This document shows, piece by piece, positions 7,090 to 15,491 of a stretch of DNA of 45,375 bases (the first letter of the stretch is position 1; each line of letters begins with the position of its first letter). The DNA is from an uncultured Clostridia bacterium (GTDB lineage: Bacteria; Bacillota; Clostridia; UBA1381). Made by a program: the position numbers and the translations under genes. The stretch spans positions 1-45,375 of the forward strand of contig CANPXG010000014.1 of the NCBI GenBank assembly GCA_947585795.1. The letters are read 5' to 3'. The notes beneath the pieces were generated by a model. That model searched no databases and was not told the DNA's origin. It saw nothing but the letters and a program-made list of their open reading frames with translations.

Positions 7090-8211
7090 ATGAAGTACGG
7101 AGTTGTTTTGGCGGGCGGCGGCGTCAGAGGCGCGTGTCACGCGGGAGTTTGGAAGGCGCTGCGCGATTTGGACGTGCAGGTGTCGGCGGTGGCGGGCGCG
7201 TCGATCGGTGCGGTAAACGGCGCGATATTCGCGCAGGGTGATTTCGATAAGGCGCTCGAGATGTGGAAAAGTATTTCTATCGGGGATATCGTGTCGCTGC
7301 CGAAGGGCGTGGATGATAAGGATCTGTTCGACGTGAAAAATTTGTCGGATATAGCGCGTCAGATATATGAAAATGACGGGCTCGATATGTCGCCGCTGGA
7401 GAGGCTTTTAAACGGTATAATAGATGAGGACAAGCTCAGGAGGTCGCCGATAGATTTCGGTGCGGCGGCGTTTTCGCTGACGAAAAAGAAGGAGATATAC
7501 AGATTTAAGGACGAGATACCGAAGGGCGGTATCGTGAATTATATTATGGCGAGCGCGTGTATGCCGGGGTTTAAGACGCGTCTTTTCGGTGAGGACAAGC
7601 TCATAGACGGCGGCGTGTCGGATAATATGCCGGTCGGTATGCTGCTTGATAAGGGTATTTGCGATATAATTACGGTGGACGTTCACGGCGTGGGCGTGGT
7701 GCGCGGTTTTAATACGGCGGGTAAAAATATTATATCGGTGAAGTGCGACGAGGCGCAGACGGGTATTATGGAGTTTGACAAAAACGGTATAGAGCGCAGT
7801 ATAGCGGAGGGGTATATACGCTGTATGAAGGCGTTCGGAAGGTACGAGGGAGAAGCGTACGCGTTTTCGGCGGACGATCACAGAATGGCGAGGGGAAGGT
7901 ACTCGAGTGATATTATAAGCGGCGTTGAGGCGGCGGCGAGAGTGTTCGGTATAGACGATATGAAGGTGTATAAGGTCGAGGAGCTTATACGGCTTTGCGT
8001 GGAGGAGTATAAAAGGTGCGAGGCGCAGTGCGGCAGTGAGGAGAGTGAGAATATAATCGAGAAGCTGATTCATTTGGACGGTAAAGGCGTGACGGTGAGG
8101 CTGGTGGATATAATCAAAAGCGGCGCGGCGGGTGATTTTCTTACGGATAAGCTGTCGGTTTTGGGCGCGAATTACGACGCGGCGTGCGCCATGGCGTACT
8201 TCACGCGGTAA
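7090..8211 (+). CDS. Patatin-like phospholipase
   Basis: 373 residues. Predicted acyl-ester hydrolase with a Ser-Asp dyad: oxyanion loop GGGVRG (9-14), nucleophile elbow GASIG with Ser38, and catalytic Asp in DGG (173-175). It resembles the bacterial RssA/YchK-type patatins over the first 200 residues, then has a longer, less conserved C-terminal region. No signal peptide is seen, so it is probably cytosolic or membrane-peripheral. GAGAGG lies ahead of the start. The lipid substrate is unknown. Confidence 0.9.
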   Translation: MKYGVVLAGGGVRGACHAGVWKALRDLDVQVSAVAGASIGAVNGAIFAQGDFDKALEMWKSISIGDIVSLPKGVDDKDLFDVKNLSDIARQIYENDGLDMSPLERLLNGIIDEDKLRRSPIDFGAAAFSLTKKKEIYRFKDEIPKGGIVNYIMASACMPGFKTRLFGEDKLIDGGVSDNMPVGMLLDKGICDIITVDVHGVGVVRGFNTAGKNIISVKCDEAQTGIMEFDKNGIERSIAEGYIRCMKAFGRYEGEAYAFSADDHRMARGRYSSDIISGVEAAARVFGIDDMKVYKVEELIRLCVEEYKRCEAQCGSEESENIIEKLIHLDGKGVTVRLVDIIKSGAAGDFLTDKLSVLGANYDAACAMAYFTR

Positions 8212-8226
8212 AAATTAAAAATTATG

Positions 8227-8255
8227 TTGTATTCGGAGGAAAAAAGCGGTATAAT
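8227..8255 (+). promoter_or_regulatory. Promoter of the division cluster
   Basis: TTGTAT (8227-8232), 17-nt spacer, TATAAT (8250-8255), 48 nt before the HlyD-like gene. Confidence 0.7.
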
Positions 8256-8303
8256 TACAGACGGGAGCTTTTGAATATATAGTGTAAATCAAGGGGAAAA
8301 CCT

Positions 8304-9488
8304 ATGAAAAGAATATTTGTTACAGTGCTTATCGCGGCGGTCGCGGCGGTGGCGGGGTTCGGGATATATTACGTTATGTCGCCCGTGGATACGCAGCGGC
8401 TCGAGTATATAACGCAGGAAAATTCAATAAATACGAACGGGTTTATCATACGCGACGAGTGGGTGATGTACACGCGAAGCGCCGGCACCGTTTATCATTC
8501 CGCGTCCGAGGGCGAGCGCGTCGCGAAGGACAGCGTTATAGGCGCGCTTTTTTACGGCGACGTCGGCGAGGACAGTATAAAGGAGCTTGCCGTGGTGGAC
8601 AGTAAAATCAAAAACGCGCGCGCGGACACGAAAGCCGACACGGAAACGGAGCTTGACGGAACGGGCGTGGAAAATAATATTTACAAGCGTGAAAATATGA
8701 TAGTCGAGGCGGCGGAGAATAACGATATATCGGCGGTGTCGCAGTATAAAAACGACATAAACAGCTTAAGGCAAAACGGTACTTTGTCGGGCGGCAGCGA
8801 GCTTAGCGACCTCGAGGCGCAGCGCGAGCAGATAATCGCGAATATAGGCGTGGCGAAGGAGGATATAACGGCAAATATCTCCGGCGTGTTTACCACGTAT
8901 GAGGACGGGTACGAAACGCTTTTAACGCCCGCGGATATAGAAAATTACGACGTGGCTTATTTTGAGTCGCTTTCACAGTCGCCGAAGGCGGAGAAGATAG
9001 GCGGAAAAGCCGAGGCGGGCGGCGCGATATGTAAAATAGTCAATAACCACGTTTGGTACGTGATCATGGACGTTAGTAAGGACACGCTCTCGGAACGCGA
9101 GGAGGGCGACGACGTTAAAATGCGCTTCAACAATATGGCGGACACCGTCGTTGACGGCACGATCTACCATATAAGCGAGGAACAGAACGGCAGGAATGTC
9201 GTCACGGTAAAGTGCTCCACGTACGTCGAGAACGCGCTTTCGTATCGTCTTGCGGACGTGGATCTGATATTTGAAAGCTACGACGGCTATAAGGTGCCCG
9301 TCCACGCGATACATACGGACGCGGACGGCAAGCAGAAGGTGATAGGCGTGAGCAACGGCAGACAGTACGACTGTTACTGCGATCTGCTCTTTACGAATAC
9401 CGACAGCGGCTACACGATAGTGCAGTCAACGGACGACGCGGCGAATAAGCTGTCGCAGATGGAAAGAATAGTCGTCGGTGAAAGATAG
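8304..9488 (+). CDS. HlyD-like membrane-anchored protein of the ylm cluster
   Basis: 394 residues. One N-terminal transmembrane helix (about 4-24, FVTVLIAAVAAVAGFGIYYV), then an extracytoplasmic part with a barrel-sandwich-like segment (RSAGTVYHSASEGERVAKDS), a coiled-coil-like hairpin rich in Glu/Asp (about 95-185) and C-terminal beta-rich domains. This is the plan of HlyD/RND-type adaptors, and such a protein often precedes yggS-sepF in Clostridia. No transporter partner is adjacent. A role in cell-envelope or division-site organisation is inferred from neighbours only. Confidence 0.75.
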   Translation: MKRIFVTVLIAAVAAVAGFGIYYVMSPVDTQRLEYITQENSINTNGFIIRDEWVMYTRSAGTVYHSASEGERVAKDSVIGALFYGDVGEDSIKELAVVDSKIKNARADTKADTETELDGTGVENNIYKRENMIVEAAENNDISAVSQYKNDINSLRQNGTLSGGSELSDLEAQREQIIANIGVAKEDITANISGVFTTYEDGYETLLTPADIENYDVAYFESLSQSPKAEKIGGKAEAGGAICKIVNNHVWYVIMDVSKDTLSEREEGDDVKMRFNNMADTVVDGTIYHISEEQNGRNVVTVKCSTYVENALSYRLADVDLIFESYDGYKVPVHAIHTDADGKQKVIGVSNGRQYDCYCDLLFTNTDSGYTIVQSTDDAANKLSQMERIVVGER

Positions 9489-9511
9489 ACGGCGGAAAGG
9501 CGGAGATCCAT

Positions 9512-10210
9512 ATGACGATAAAGGAAAACCTGCAAAGCGTTGAAAAACGAATAGAAGAGGCGGCGAAAAGAAGCGGCAGGGAACGCGGCGACATAACGCT
9601 CGTCGCCGTTACAAAGACGCACGGCGCGGACATGATGAACGAGGCGATACGCTTGGGCGTTACGGACATAGGCGAAAACAAGCCGCAGGAGGTGCGCGAC
9701 AAGTACGCGGACGTTCTGCCCGTAAGGTGGCACCTTATAGGTCATTTGCAGACGAACAAGGTGAAATATGTAATAGACAAGGTGTGTCTTATCCATTCGG
9801 TGGATTCCGTGAAGCTTATGGACGAGATAGAGCGCCAAGCCGAAAAGCGCGGCATCGAAAGCGTCGACATACTTATCCAGGTCAATATTTCCGGTGAGGA
9901 AACGAAGTCGGGCGTCGGCGCGGACGAAGTCGAGGAGCTTTTGCTCCACGCGGGGACACTAAAGCGGGTAAAGGTCAAAGGTCTTATGACAATAGCCCCC
10001 AAAACTGACAATTCTGTTACAAATGCTGTACATTTTGACAACATGCGACAACTTTTTGTTGACATAGCGCAAAAAAAATACTATAATGTTAATATGTTAT
10101 ACCTGTCAATGGGTATGAGCGAAGATTTTGAAACTGCCATAGAACACGGCGCTAACATGGTGCGCGTGGGCAGCGCGATTTTCGGGGAGAGAGATTATTC
10201 TCAAAAATAA
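9512..10210 (+). CDS. yggS: PLP-binding protein YggS/YlmE
   Basis: 232 residues. A fold-III pyridoxal-phosphate protein involved in PLP homeostasis, with no known enzymatic reaction. PLP lysine is Lys35 in VAVTKT. Other signatures: GENKPQE, WHLIGHLQTNK, LIQVNISGE and the phosphate-site region LSMGMSEDFETAIEHGANMVRVGSAIFG read in parts near the C-terminus. It is part of the ylmE-sepF-ylmH-divIVA arrangement. The stretch 10000-10100 is clearly more AT-rich than the rest and contains a consensus promoter at 10059-10087. Confidence 0.95.
   Translation: MTIKENLQSVEKRIEEAAKRSGRERGDITLVAVTKTHGADMMNEAIRLGVTDIGENKPQEVRDKYADVLPVRWHLIGHLQTNKVKYVIDKVCLIHSVDSVKLMDEIERQAEKRGIESVDILIQVNISGEETKSGVGADEVEELLLHAGTLKRVKVKGLMTIAPKTDNSVTNAVHFDNMRQLFVDIAQKKYYNVNMLYLSMGMSEDFETAIEHGANMVRVGSAIFGERDYSQK
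10059..10087 (+). promoter_or_regulatory. Consensus sigma-A promoter inside yggS
   Basis: TTGACA (10059-10064), exactly 17 nt, TATAAT (10082-10087): a full match to the housekeeping consensus, inside the yggS coding region. It would transcribe sepF from a start about 135 nt upstream of its ATG. Confidence 0.8.
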
Positions 10211-10231
10211 TACAGAAAGGGAATAGGGGAT

Positions 10232-10687
10232 ATGAGTTTCATAAGCGCAGTTAAGAACTTTATAGGTCTTGAGTCTGAGGACGATTATTATGATGACGAG
10301 TATTATGACGAGGAGGACGAGTTTGAGGAGGACGAACAGTCTGCCAAGCGCGGTATGCCTTTCTCGAGAAAAAGCTCCTCAAAGGTCGTTCCGATAAGCC
10401 CGGGAGCGTCCTTGGGAATAAGAATTATGGTTCCCAACAGCTTTGACGAGTCCACAACGATAGCCGATGAGATCAAGAGAGGCAGATCGGTGGTATTTAA
10501 CGTGGGTAATCTCGACACGTCGGACGCAAGACGCGTCGTTGACTTCGTTTCGGGTGCGGCGTATGGCATGAATGGGAACGTAAGACGTGTTTCGGGCGGC
10601 ATATTTGTCGCGGCTCCGAGAAGCGTTGATATTATGAGCGATAACTTTAAGGAACACGCGAGAAATTCTTTTGACTGGAACGTATAA
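10232..10687 (+). CDS. sepF: Cell division protein SepF
   Basis: 151 residues. A membrane-binding FtsZ partner that bundles FtsZ filaments and anchors the Z-ring in Firmicutes. An N-terminal amphipathic helix (MSFISAVKNFIGL) is followed by an acidic Asp/Glu/Tyr linker (about 15-38) and the C-terminal SepF domain (about 60-151) with VVFNVGNLDTSDARRVVDF. It follows yggS with a 21-nt gap and has AGAAAGGGAA upstream. A terminator follows at 10693. Confidence 0.95.
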   Translation: MSFISAVKNFIGLESEDDYYDDEYYDEEDEFEEDEQSAKRGMPFSRKSSSKVVPISPGASLGIRIMVPNSFDESTTIADEIKRGRSVVFNVGNLDTSDARRVVDFVSGAAYGMNGNVRRVSGGIFVAAPRSVDIMSDNFKEHARNSFDWNV

Positions 10688-10692
10688 TTTTG

Positions 10693-10723
10693 AAGGGTGG
10701 TAAAGTATTTTACCACCCTTTTT
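10693..10723 (+). terminator. Intrinsic terminator after sepF
   Basis: A perfect 12-bp stem AAGGGTGGTAAA (10693-10704) / TTTACCACCCTT (10709-10720) ending in five T. ylmH and divIVA downstream would need read-through or another promoter. Confidence 0.9.
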
Positions 10724-10816
10724 CACTACCGCACGCTTCGTTTGCGGTCCGTATGTGACCGACAGGTCGGCGTACCGTCATTTTATGAGCCGAAGCGGTT
10801 TTTCGAGAGGTGATTT

Positions 10817-11569
10817 ATGAACGCGGATACGAAGCTTTTAAAGGCGAGGATCGAGGATCTGTTTACGCTCTGCGAAAAGCGCTTTGAGCCTGTATTTTCA
10901 CCGTTTTTGGACGGCGGTGAAATAGCCGTCATAGAGGATGAGATCCATGTGCCGTACGGCTTTAACACTATGTTTTTCGGCGGCTATGAGGGCGCGGAGC
11001 GAGCCGTTTTCGGCGTGTTCCCCGAGTGGCAGGAGCCGCGCGGGGAGGATTTTCCCGTGAGCGCTCTGCGTTTCGACGCGCCGAAGTTTCGCGCGCTAAC
11101 GCACAGAGATTATCTCGGTACCGTCATGTCGCTCGGTATAGAGCGCGGCAAGACGGGTGATATACTTATCGACGGCGACGGCGCTTACGTGTTTTTGGAC
11201 AGCGCGATCGCGGAATATGTCGTGAGGAACGTGAATAAAATTGCAAACGCGGGAGTCAAGGGCAGGGCGGTCGGTATAGGCGATTTCACGCCGCCAAAGC
11301 CGAAAACGGTCGAAAAGACTTGCGTCTGCGCGTCAACGCGACTTGACGCGGTCATTGCGGCGGCGCTTAACGTGTCGCGGCAGACGGCGGAAAATTTGGT
11401 GCGTGAGGGACTTGTCAAGGTGAACCACCGCGCCGTCACAGACCGTTCAAAGGCGGTGAACACGGGTGATCTGCTGTCCGTTAGGAATTACGGGCGGTTT
11501 ATTTTGAAGGATACGGGGAATAATACGCGGAAAGGAAGGCTCCATATAACGGTGGAGAAATTTGTGTGA
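10817..11569 (+). CDS. ylmH: S4-domain RNA-binding protein YlmH
   Basis: 250 residues. The N-terminal two-thirds is the YlmH-specific domain (EIHVPYGFNTMFFGGYEGAERA in part), and the C-terminal S4 RNA-binding domain spans about 172-235 (TRLDAVIAAALNVSRQTA, VKVNHRAV). It is known to bind ribosomal material and acts in ribosome rescue in B. subtilis; it is usually coded with sepF and divIVA, as here. Ribosome-binding site GAGAGGTG. The stop lies in the divIVA ribosome-binding site region. Confidence 0.92.
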   Translation: MNADTKLLKARIEDLFTLCEKRFEPVFSPFLDGGEIAVIEDEIHVPYGFNTMFFGGYEGAERAVFGVFPEWQEPRGEDFPVSALRFDAPKFRALTHRDYLGTVMSLGIERGKTGDILIDGDGAYVFLDSAIAEYVVRNVNKIANAGVKGRAVGIGDFTPPKPKTVEKTCVCASTRLDAVIAAALNVSRQTAENLVREGLVKVNHRAVTDRSKAVNTGDLLSVRNYGRFILKDTGNNTRKGRLHITVEKFV

Positions 11570-11582
11570 GGAGGTAGTTGGC

Positions 11583-12023
11583 GTGCTAAGACCTATCGAC
11601 ATTCAAAACAAGGAGTTTGAAAAGAAAATCAAGGGTTACAGCTGTGACGAGGTGGATGATTTTCTGGACGTTGTTATCCAGGATTACGAGATGCTTTGTA
11701 AGGAAAATCAGTCGCTTCGTAACAAAATCGGACTGCTTACGGAAACGGTAGACCGTTATAAGCAGATGGAGAGTACTATGGAGAAGTCCATGGATATGGC
11801 GAAGCAGGCGGCGGACGATGTGCGCCGTAACGCCGAAACCGAGGCGAGTGCGATAATCAATAAGGCGAAGCTCGACGCGAGCTATCTGTCGCGTCAAATC
11901 GACGACGAGCACGCGAAGCGCCACCGTGAGATGCTTGCGCTTAAGGGTGAGATCGAGCAGTATAAGGCGCGTATGAAGTCGTACTGCGCGAATATAGAGA
12001 AGCTTATAGATGATATGGAGTAA
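11583..12023 (+). CDS. divIVA: Cell-division/polarity protein DivIVA
   Basis: 146 residues from GTG 11583, which has GAGGAGG at an 8-nt distance; a TTG at 11562 is open but overlaps ylmH and lacks this site. N-terminal membrane-curvature domain LRPIDIQNKEFEKKIKGYSC with the conserved VDDFLD, then a long coiled coil (about 32-140). It recognises negatively curved membrane at poles and septum and recruits partners. It is last in the division cluster and ends at a bidirectional terminator. Confidence 0.95.
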   Translation: MLRPIDIQNKEFEKKIKGYSCDEVDDFLDVVIQDYEMLCKENQSLRNKIGLLTETVDRYKQMESTMEKSMDMAKQAADDVRRNAETEASAIINKAKLDASYLSRQIDDEHAKRHREMLALKGEIEQYKARMKSYCANIEKLIDDME

Positions 12024-12024
12024 T

Positions 12025-12051
12025 AAAAAAACGGCTTTAAGCCGTTTTTTT
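12025..12051. terminator. Bidirectional terminator between divIVA and larC
   Basis: A-run, short palindrome ACGGCTT/AAGCCGT (12031-12045) and T-run give a hairpin that works on both strands. It serves the convergent divIVA (+) and larC (-) genes and touches the larC stop codon. Confidence 0.9.
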
Positions 12052-13222
12052 ATTGTATTTTTATGTCCGAAAGCGCGAGGTCGTTTTCTCTCGCGATTTT
12101 TTCCAAGTCGTCGTACTCCGCTTTTGAACGCGTAACGCCGTAACCGGACGACGTTTTGACGCGCACGTCCCCGTAGGGAGTGGTAACAGTGGTATCGCGT
12201 CTTTGCAGGACGTAACGGTTTGAGATGTGCTCGCGTACGCCTATCGTCGTGGTGTGTTTGAAGATAAGGCGAAGCATGTTATCGCGGTCCTCCTCGCGGC
12301 AAATGCAGCTTAAAAGTATGCCCGGACGGTTCTTTTTCATGCCTATGGGCGTGGTGAACACGTCGAGCGCGCCCGCTTCCATGAGTGCTCGGACCGCAAA
12401 GCCGACGGCTTCGCCGGTCATGTCGTCTATGTTGCAGCAGAGCTCGGTCACCTTGTCGTGTCCGCCCTCGGTTTCGCCGAGTATGGCTCTTACGCAGTTC
12501 GCCGCGTCAAAATCCTTCGTGCCCATACCGTAGCCGATGCTTGAAACGCGCATTACGGGCATGGGACAAAAGTCCGACGCGAAGTACTTTAAAAGTGCCG
12601 CGCCTGTGGGCGTGCAAAGCTCGCCCGTGACGGAGCCGGAGTAAATCGGTACGTCACGTAAAATATACGCCGTTGCGGGTGCGGGTACGGGTAAAATGCC
12701 GTGAGCGCAGTGTACCTCGCCGCTTCCGACGTTTATCGGTGACGCGATTATTTTGTCCGCGTTAAGTGCGTTTATGAGCGTGCATACGCCGACGACGTCG
12801 GCGACAGCGTCCATCGTGCCGACCTCGTGGAAGTGGATGTCGGTTATTTCGCGCCCGTGCGCGCGGCTTTCCGCTTCGGCTATGAGGCGGTAGACGTTTA
12901 TCGCGTCGGCTCGTACCTTGTCGGGGAGGGTGAGGCTTGATATAATTTCCTCGATGTCGCGCATTCCCGCGTGGTGATGGTGATGATGGTGGTGTTCGTC
13001 GTGCATGTGCTCGTGCTCGGTCGCGCCGTTTACGAAAACGTCCGTGTGCGTGCCGGTAATGCCGCATTTGACGGAGGTTCGTACCTCGTATTTTACGTTC
13101 GGTATGCCGATACCGTTAAGGAGTGCGGCGGCTTCGTCCGCGCCGCCGTAAAGCTCGGCAAGTGCCGACATGAGCATGTCGCCCGCGGCTCCCATGTTAC
13201 ATTCAAAGTAGATAGTTTTCAT
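12050..13222 (-). CDS. larC: Nickel-pincer cofactor Ni-insertion protein LarC
   Basis: 390 residues, one intact frame; in some lactobacilli LarC is made by a frameshift, which is not needed here. LarC inserts nickel, with CTP use, into pyridinium-3,5-bisthiocarboxylate mononucleotide to make the nickel-pincer cofactor. Family start MKTIYFECNMGAAGDMLMSAL, a His-rich metal-binding loop (about 70-84, with eight His in a row), and HFHEVGTMDAVADVVG. It is 6 nt downstream of mscL on the same strand, with little ribosome-binding site, so probably coupled. LarA, LarB and LarE are not in the window. Confidence 0.93.
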   Translation of the reverse strand: MKTIYFECNMGAAGDMLMSALAELYGGADEAAALLNGIGIPNVKYEVRTSVKCGITGTHTDVFVNGATEHEHMHDEHHHHHHHHAGMRDIEEIISSLTLPDKVRADAINVYRLIAEAESRAHGREITDIHFHEVGTMDAVADVVGVCTLINALNADKIIASPINVGSGEVHCAHGILPVPAPATAYILRDVPIYSGSVTGELCTPTGAALLKYFASDFCPMPVMRVSSIGYGMGTKDFDAANCVRAILGETEGGHDKVTELCCNIDDMTGEAVGFAVRALMEAGALDVFTTPIGMKKNRPGILLSCICREEDRDNMLRLIFKHTTTIGVREHISNRYVLQRRDTTVTTPYGDVRVKTSSGYGVTRSKAEYDDLEKIARENDLALSDIKIQ

Positions 13223-13228
13223 TTTTGA

Positions 13229-13666
13229 TCAGTCCCGATTTTTGAGTAAGTCGCGTATCTCGGCAAGAAGCTCCTCCTGCGTAGGTCCGGCGGGTGCTTC
13301 CTCAGCCGGTGCTTCCTCGCCGCGTGAGCGTTCGCGCATTTTGTTGATTCCTTTAACAACGCAGAAGAGTACAAAGGCTACGATCAGGAAATTGATTATA
13401 GATCCGATAAACATGCCTATGGCAATTTGAGTGCCCGGAATAGTCCAAAGCTGGAACGACGATATTGTTTCGGCAACGCCGCCCGCGCCGACCGTAGTCG
13501 CGCCTTTCACGATCAAACTGCCCAAAAACGCTATGAAGGGCATAATAATGTAATTAACGAGCGCGTCAACTATTGCCTTGAACGCGCCGCCGACTACCAC
13601 GCCGACAGCTAAATCCAAAGCGCTGCCCTTGGAAATAAACTCTTTAAATTCGCTGAAAAATTTCAT
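13229..13666 (-). CDS. mscL: Large-conductance mechanosensitive channel MscL
   Basis: 145 residues, normal size. A homopentameric inner-membrane channel that opens on membrane tension to release solutes. N-terminal amphipathic helix and TM1 (FISKGSALDLAVGVVVGGAF), a periplasmic loop, TM2 (about 80-102, GMFIGSIINFLIVAFVLFCV) and a cytoplasmic helix bundle ending EEELL-like (TQEELLAEIRDLLKNRD). An insertion rich in Glu, Ala and Pro precedes the last helix. It lies between glyS and larC with short gaps, probably one operon. Confidence 0.97.
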   Translation of the reverse strand: MKFFSEFKEFISKGSALDLAVGVVVGGAFKAIVDALVNYIIMPFIAFLGSLIVKGATTVGAGGVAETISSFQLWTIPGTQIAIGMFIGSIINFLIVAFVLFCVVKGINKMRERSRGEEAPAEEAPAGPTQEELLAEIRDLLKNRD

Positions 13667-13686
13667 TTTAAATACCTCCGTTCGCG

Positions 13687-15078
13687 TTAAAACTTTAATT
13701 TATCGTTAAGAAACGCTTCAAGTTCCTCGATTTTTATTCTCTGCTGCTCCATTGTATCTCTGTCGCGGACGGTAACGGCGTTGTCCTCGAGAGAGTCGAA
13801 GTCGAACGTTATGCAGTACGGCGTGCCTATCTCGTCCTGACGGCGGTAACGCTTGCCTATAGAGCCGGCGTTGTCGTACTCGCAGTTAAAGTGCTTCGTA
13901 AGCATTTCGTATACGGCGGTCGCGCCTTCGTCGAGCTTTTTCGACAGCGGGAGCACGGCAGCCTTTACCGGTGCGAGCGCGGGGTGGAGGTGGAGCACAA
14001 CGCGGCTGTCGCCGCCGTCAAGCTGTTCCTCGTCGTAGGCTTCGCAAAGGAACGCCAAAGCCACTCTGTCCGCGCCCAAAGACGGCTCGATACAGTAGGG
14101 AACGTAGCGCTCGTTTGTGACGGGGTCGATGTATTCCATGCTTTCGCCCGAATGTTCTTGGTGCTGCTTTAGGTCGTAGTCGGTCCTGTCGGCGATGCCC
14201 CAAAGCTCGCCCCAGCCGAACGGGAACATAAATTCTATGTCGGCGGTCGCGTTTGAGTAGAACGCAAGTTCCTCCGGCGAATGGTCGCGGAAGCGCAGGT
14301 TTTCCTCCTTCATGCCGAGGCTCAAAAGGAAGTCCATGCAGTACTTTTTCCAGTACGCGTGCCACTCAAGGTCGGTGCCGGGCGCGCAGAAAAATTCAAG
14401 CTCCATTTGTTCAAACTCGCGCGTGCGGAAAATGAAGTTACCGGGAGTTATTTCGTTGCGGAACGATTTTCCTATCTGTCCGATGCCGAACGGTATTTTT
14501 TTGCGGCTCGTGCGCTGCACGCTCTTGAAGTTTACGAATATTCCCTGTGCCGTTTCTGGACGAAGGTAAACGACCGATGAGGAGTCCTCCGTCACGCCCT
14601 GGAACGTTTTGAACATCAGGTTAAACTCGCGTATATCGGTGAAATTGTGCTTGCCGCATTTCGGGCAGACGATGTTGTTTGAGTTGATGTAGTCGACCAT
14701 CTTTTCCTTGCTCCAGCCGTCAACGGTCAAATCCTCGCCGTTTTCGTGAGCAAAGTCCTCTATAAGCTTGTCCGCCCTGTGGCGCGCCTTACATTCCTTA
14801 CAGTCCATAAGCGGATCGGAAAAGCCGCCCACATGTCCCGACGCGACCCATACCTCGGGGTTCATCAGTATCGCGCTGTCCTGACCGACGTTGTATTTAC
14901 TCTCCTGAATAAATTTTTTCCACCAAGCCTTTTTTACGTTATTTTTAAATTCAACGCCCAAGGGACCGTAATCCCAAGAGTTGGCAAGTCCTCCGTAAAT
15001 CTCGCTGCCGGGATACACATAGCCGCGTCCCTTGCAGAGCGCGACGATCTTGTCCATCGTTTTTTCCGTATTTTTCAC
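13687..15078 (-). CDS. glyQS: Glycyl-tRNA synthetase (dimeric type)
   Basis: 463 residues, the alpha2-type class II GlyRS. It begins [20 protein letters not shown] and shows [19 protein letters not shown], a zinc-site set (CKECKARHR and CPKCGKHNF), motif 2 region [21 protein letters not shown] in parts, and motif 3 near [10 protein letters not shown]. It charges tRNA-Gly. The start is GTG at 15076-15078, with AAAGGA about 10 nt upstream; the ATG seven codons in is an alternative. No T-box was seen in the short leader. Confidence 0.96.
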   Translation of the reverse strand: MKNTEKTMDKIVALCKGRGYVYPGSEIYGGLANSWDYGPLGVEFKNNVKKAWWKKFIQESKYNVGQDSAILMNPEVWVASGHVGGFSDPLMDCKECKARHRADKLIEDFAHENGEDLTVDGWSKEKMVDYINSNNIVCPKCGKHNFTDIREFNLMFKTFQGVTEDSSSVVYLRPETAQGIFVNFKSVQRTSRKKIPFGIGQIGKSFRNEITPGNFIFRTREFEQMELEFFCAPGTDLEWHAYWKKYCMDFLLSLGMKEENLRFRDHSPEELAFYSNATADIEFMFPFGWGELWGIADRTDYDLKQHQEHSGESMEYIDPVTNERYVPYCIEPSLGADRVALAFLCEAYDEEQLDGGDSRVVLHLHPALAPVKAAVLPLSKKLDEGATAVYEMLTKHFNCEYDNAGSIGKRYRRQDEIGTPYCITFDFDSLEDNAVTVRDRDTMEQQRIKIEELEAFLNDKLKF

Positions 15079-15129
15079 AAAAAGTCAATCCTTTCAATCA
15101 CTGTAAATATCAGTATATTATTAATATAT

Positions 15130-15158
15130 AGTTTATAGAAATGCGCCGTGTTTGTCAA
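15130..15158 (-). promoter_or_regulatory. glyS promoter
   Basis: On the minus strand, TTGACA (15153-15158), 17 nt, TAAACT (15130-15135). It is placed to transcribe glyS-mscL-larC. Confidence 0.65.
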
Positions 15159-15239
15159 GGAAATTATGAAATTTTTTTGCCATACAAAAGGGCGGTGGGG
15201 GACATTAAATGTTATGTTAACCGACGGTTGTTTATAAAG

Positions 15240-15347
15240 TTATCCGCGTTTTGTGTACAGAACGTGGATAACTTGAGCAAAGGACAGTCAATTACCAAAA
15301 TTTTCAGGAGGGAGTTGTGTGGATAAGTATGTGGATAACGTGGATAT
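15240..15347. promoter_or_regulatory. DnaA-box cluster
   Basis: Two perfect boxes TGTGGATAA (15318-15326, 15330-15338; reverse of TTATCCACA) and three one- or two-mismatch boxes: TTATCCGCG (15240-15248), CGTGGATAA (15263-15271) and CGTGGATAT (15339-15347). The last three are nearly contiguous. A direct repeat TTAACCGACG flanks the cluster (near 15218 and 15348). It sits between divergent glyS and radA. No dnaA, dnaN or rpmH is nearby, so it is more likely a regulatory or titration site than oriC. Confidence 0.65.
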
Positions 15348-15412
15348 TAACCGACGTGTAATATTAGCGTAACATGAATTATGTAAAACGGTATGAAAGC
15401 CCAAGGGCGGAC

Positions 15413-15441
15413 TTGACATAGGCGGCGTAAAGTTATATTAT
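15413..15441 (+). promoter_or_regulatory. radA promoter
   Basis: TTGACA (15413-15418), 17 nt, TATTAT (15436-15441), 66 nt downstream of the last DnaA box. Confidence 0.8.
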
Positions 15442-15491
15442 AGCATTTGTATGAACGGTTATTTTTCGTTTTATTTTGGAAAGGGAACGGT

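Noticed and set aside
15079-15491. Chromosomal replication origin
   Set aside because: DnaA boxes are present, but no dnaA, dnaN, rpmH or similar genes are nearby, and most genes to the left are also on the + strand, so there is no strand switch typical of oriC.
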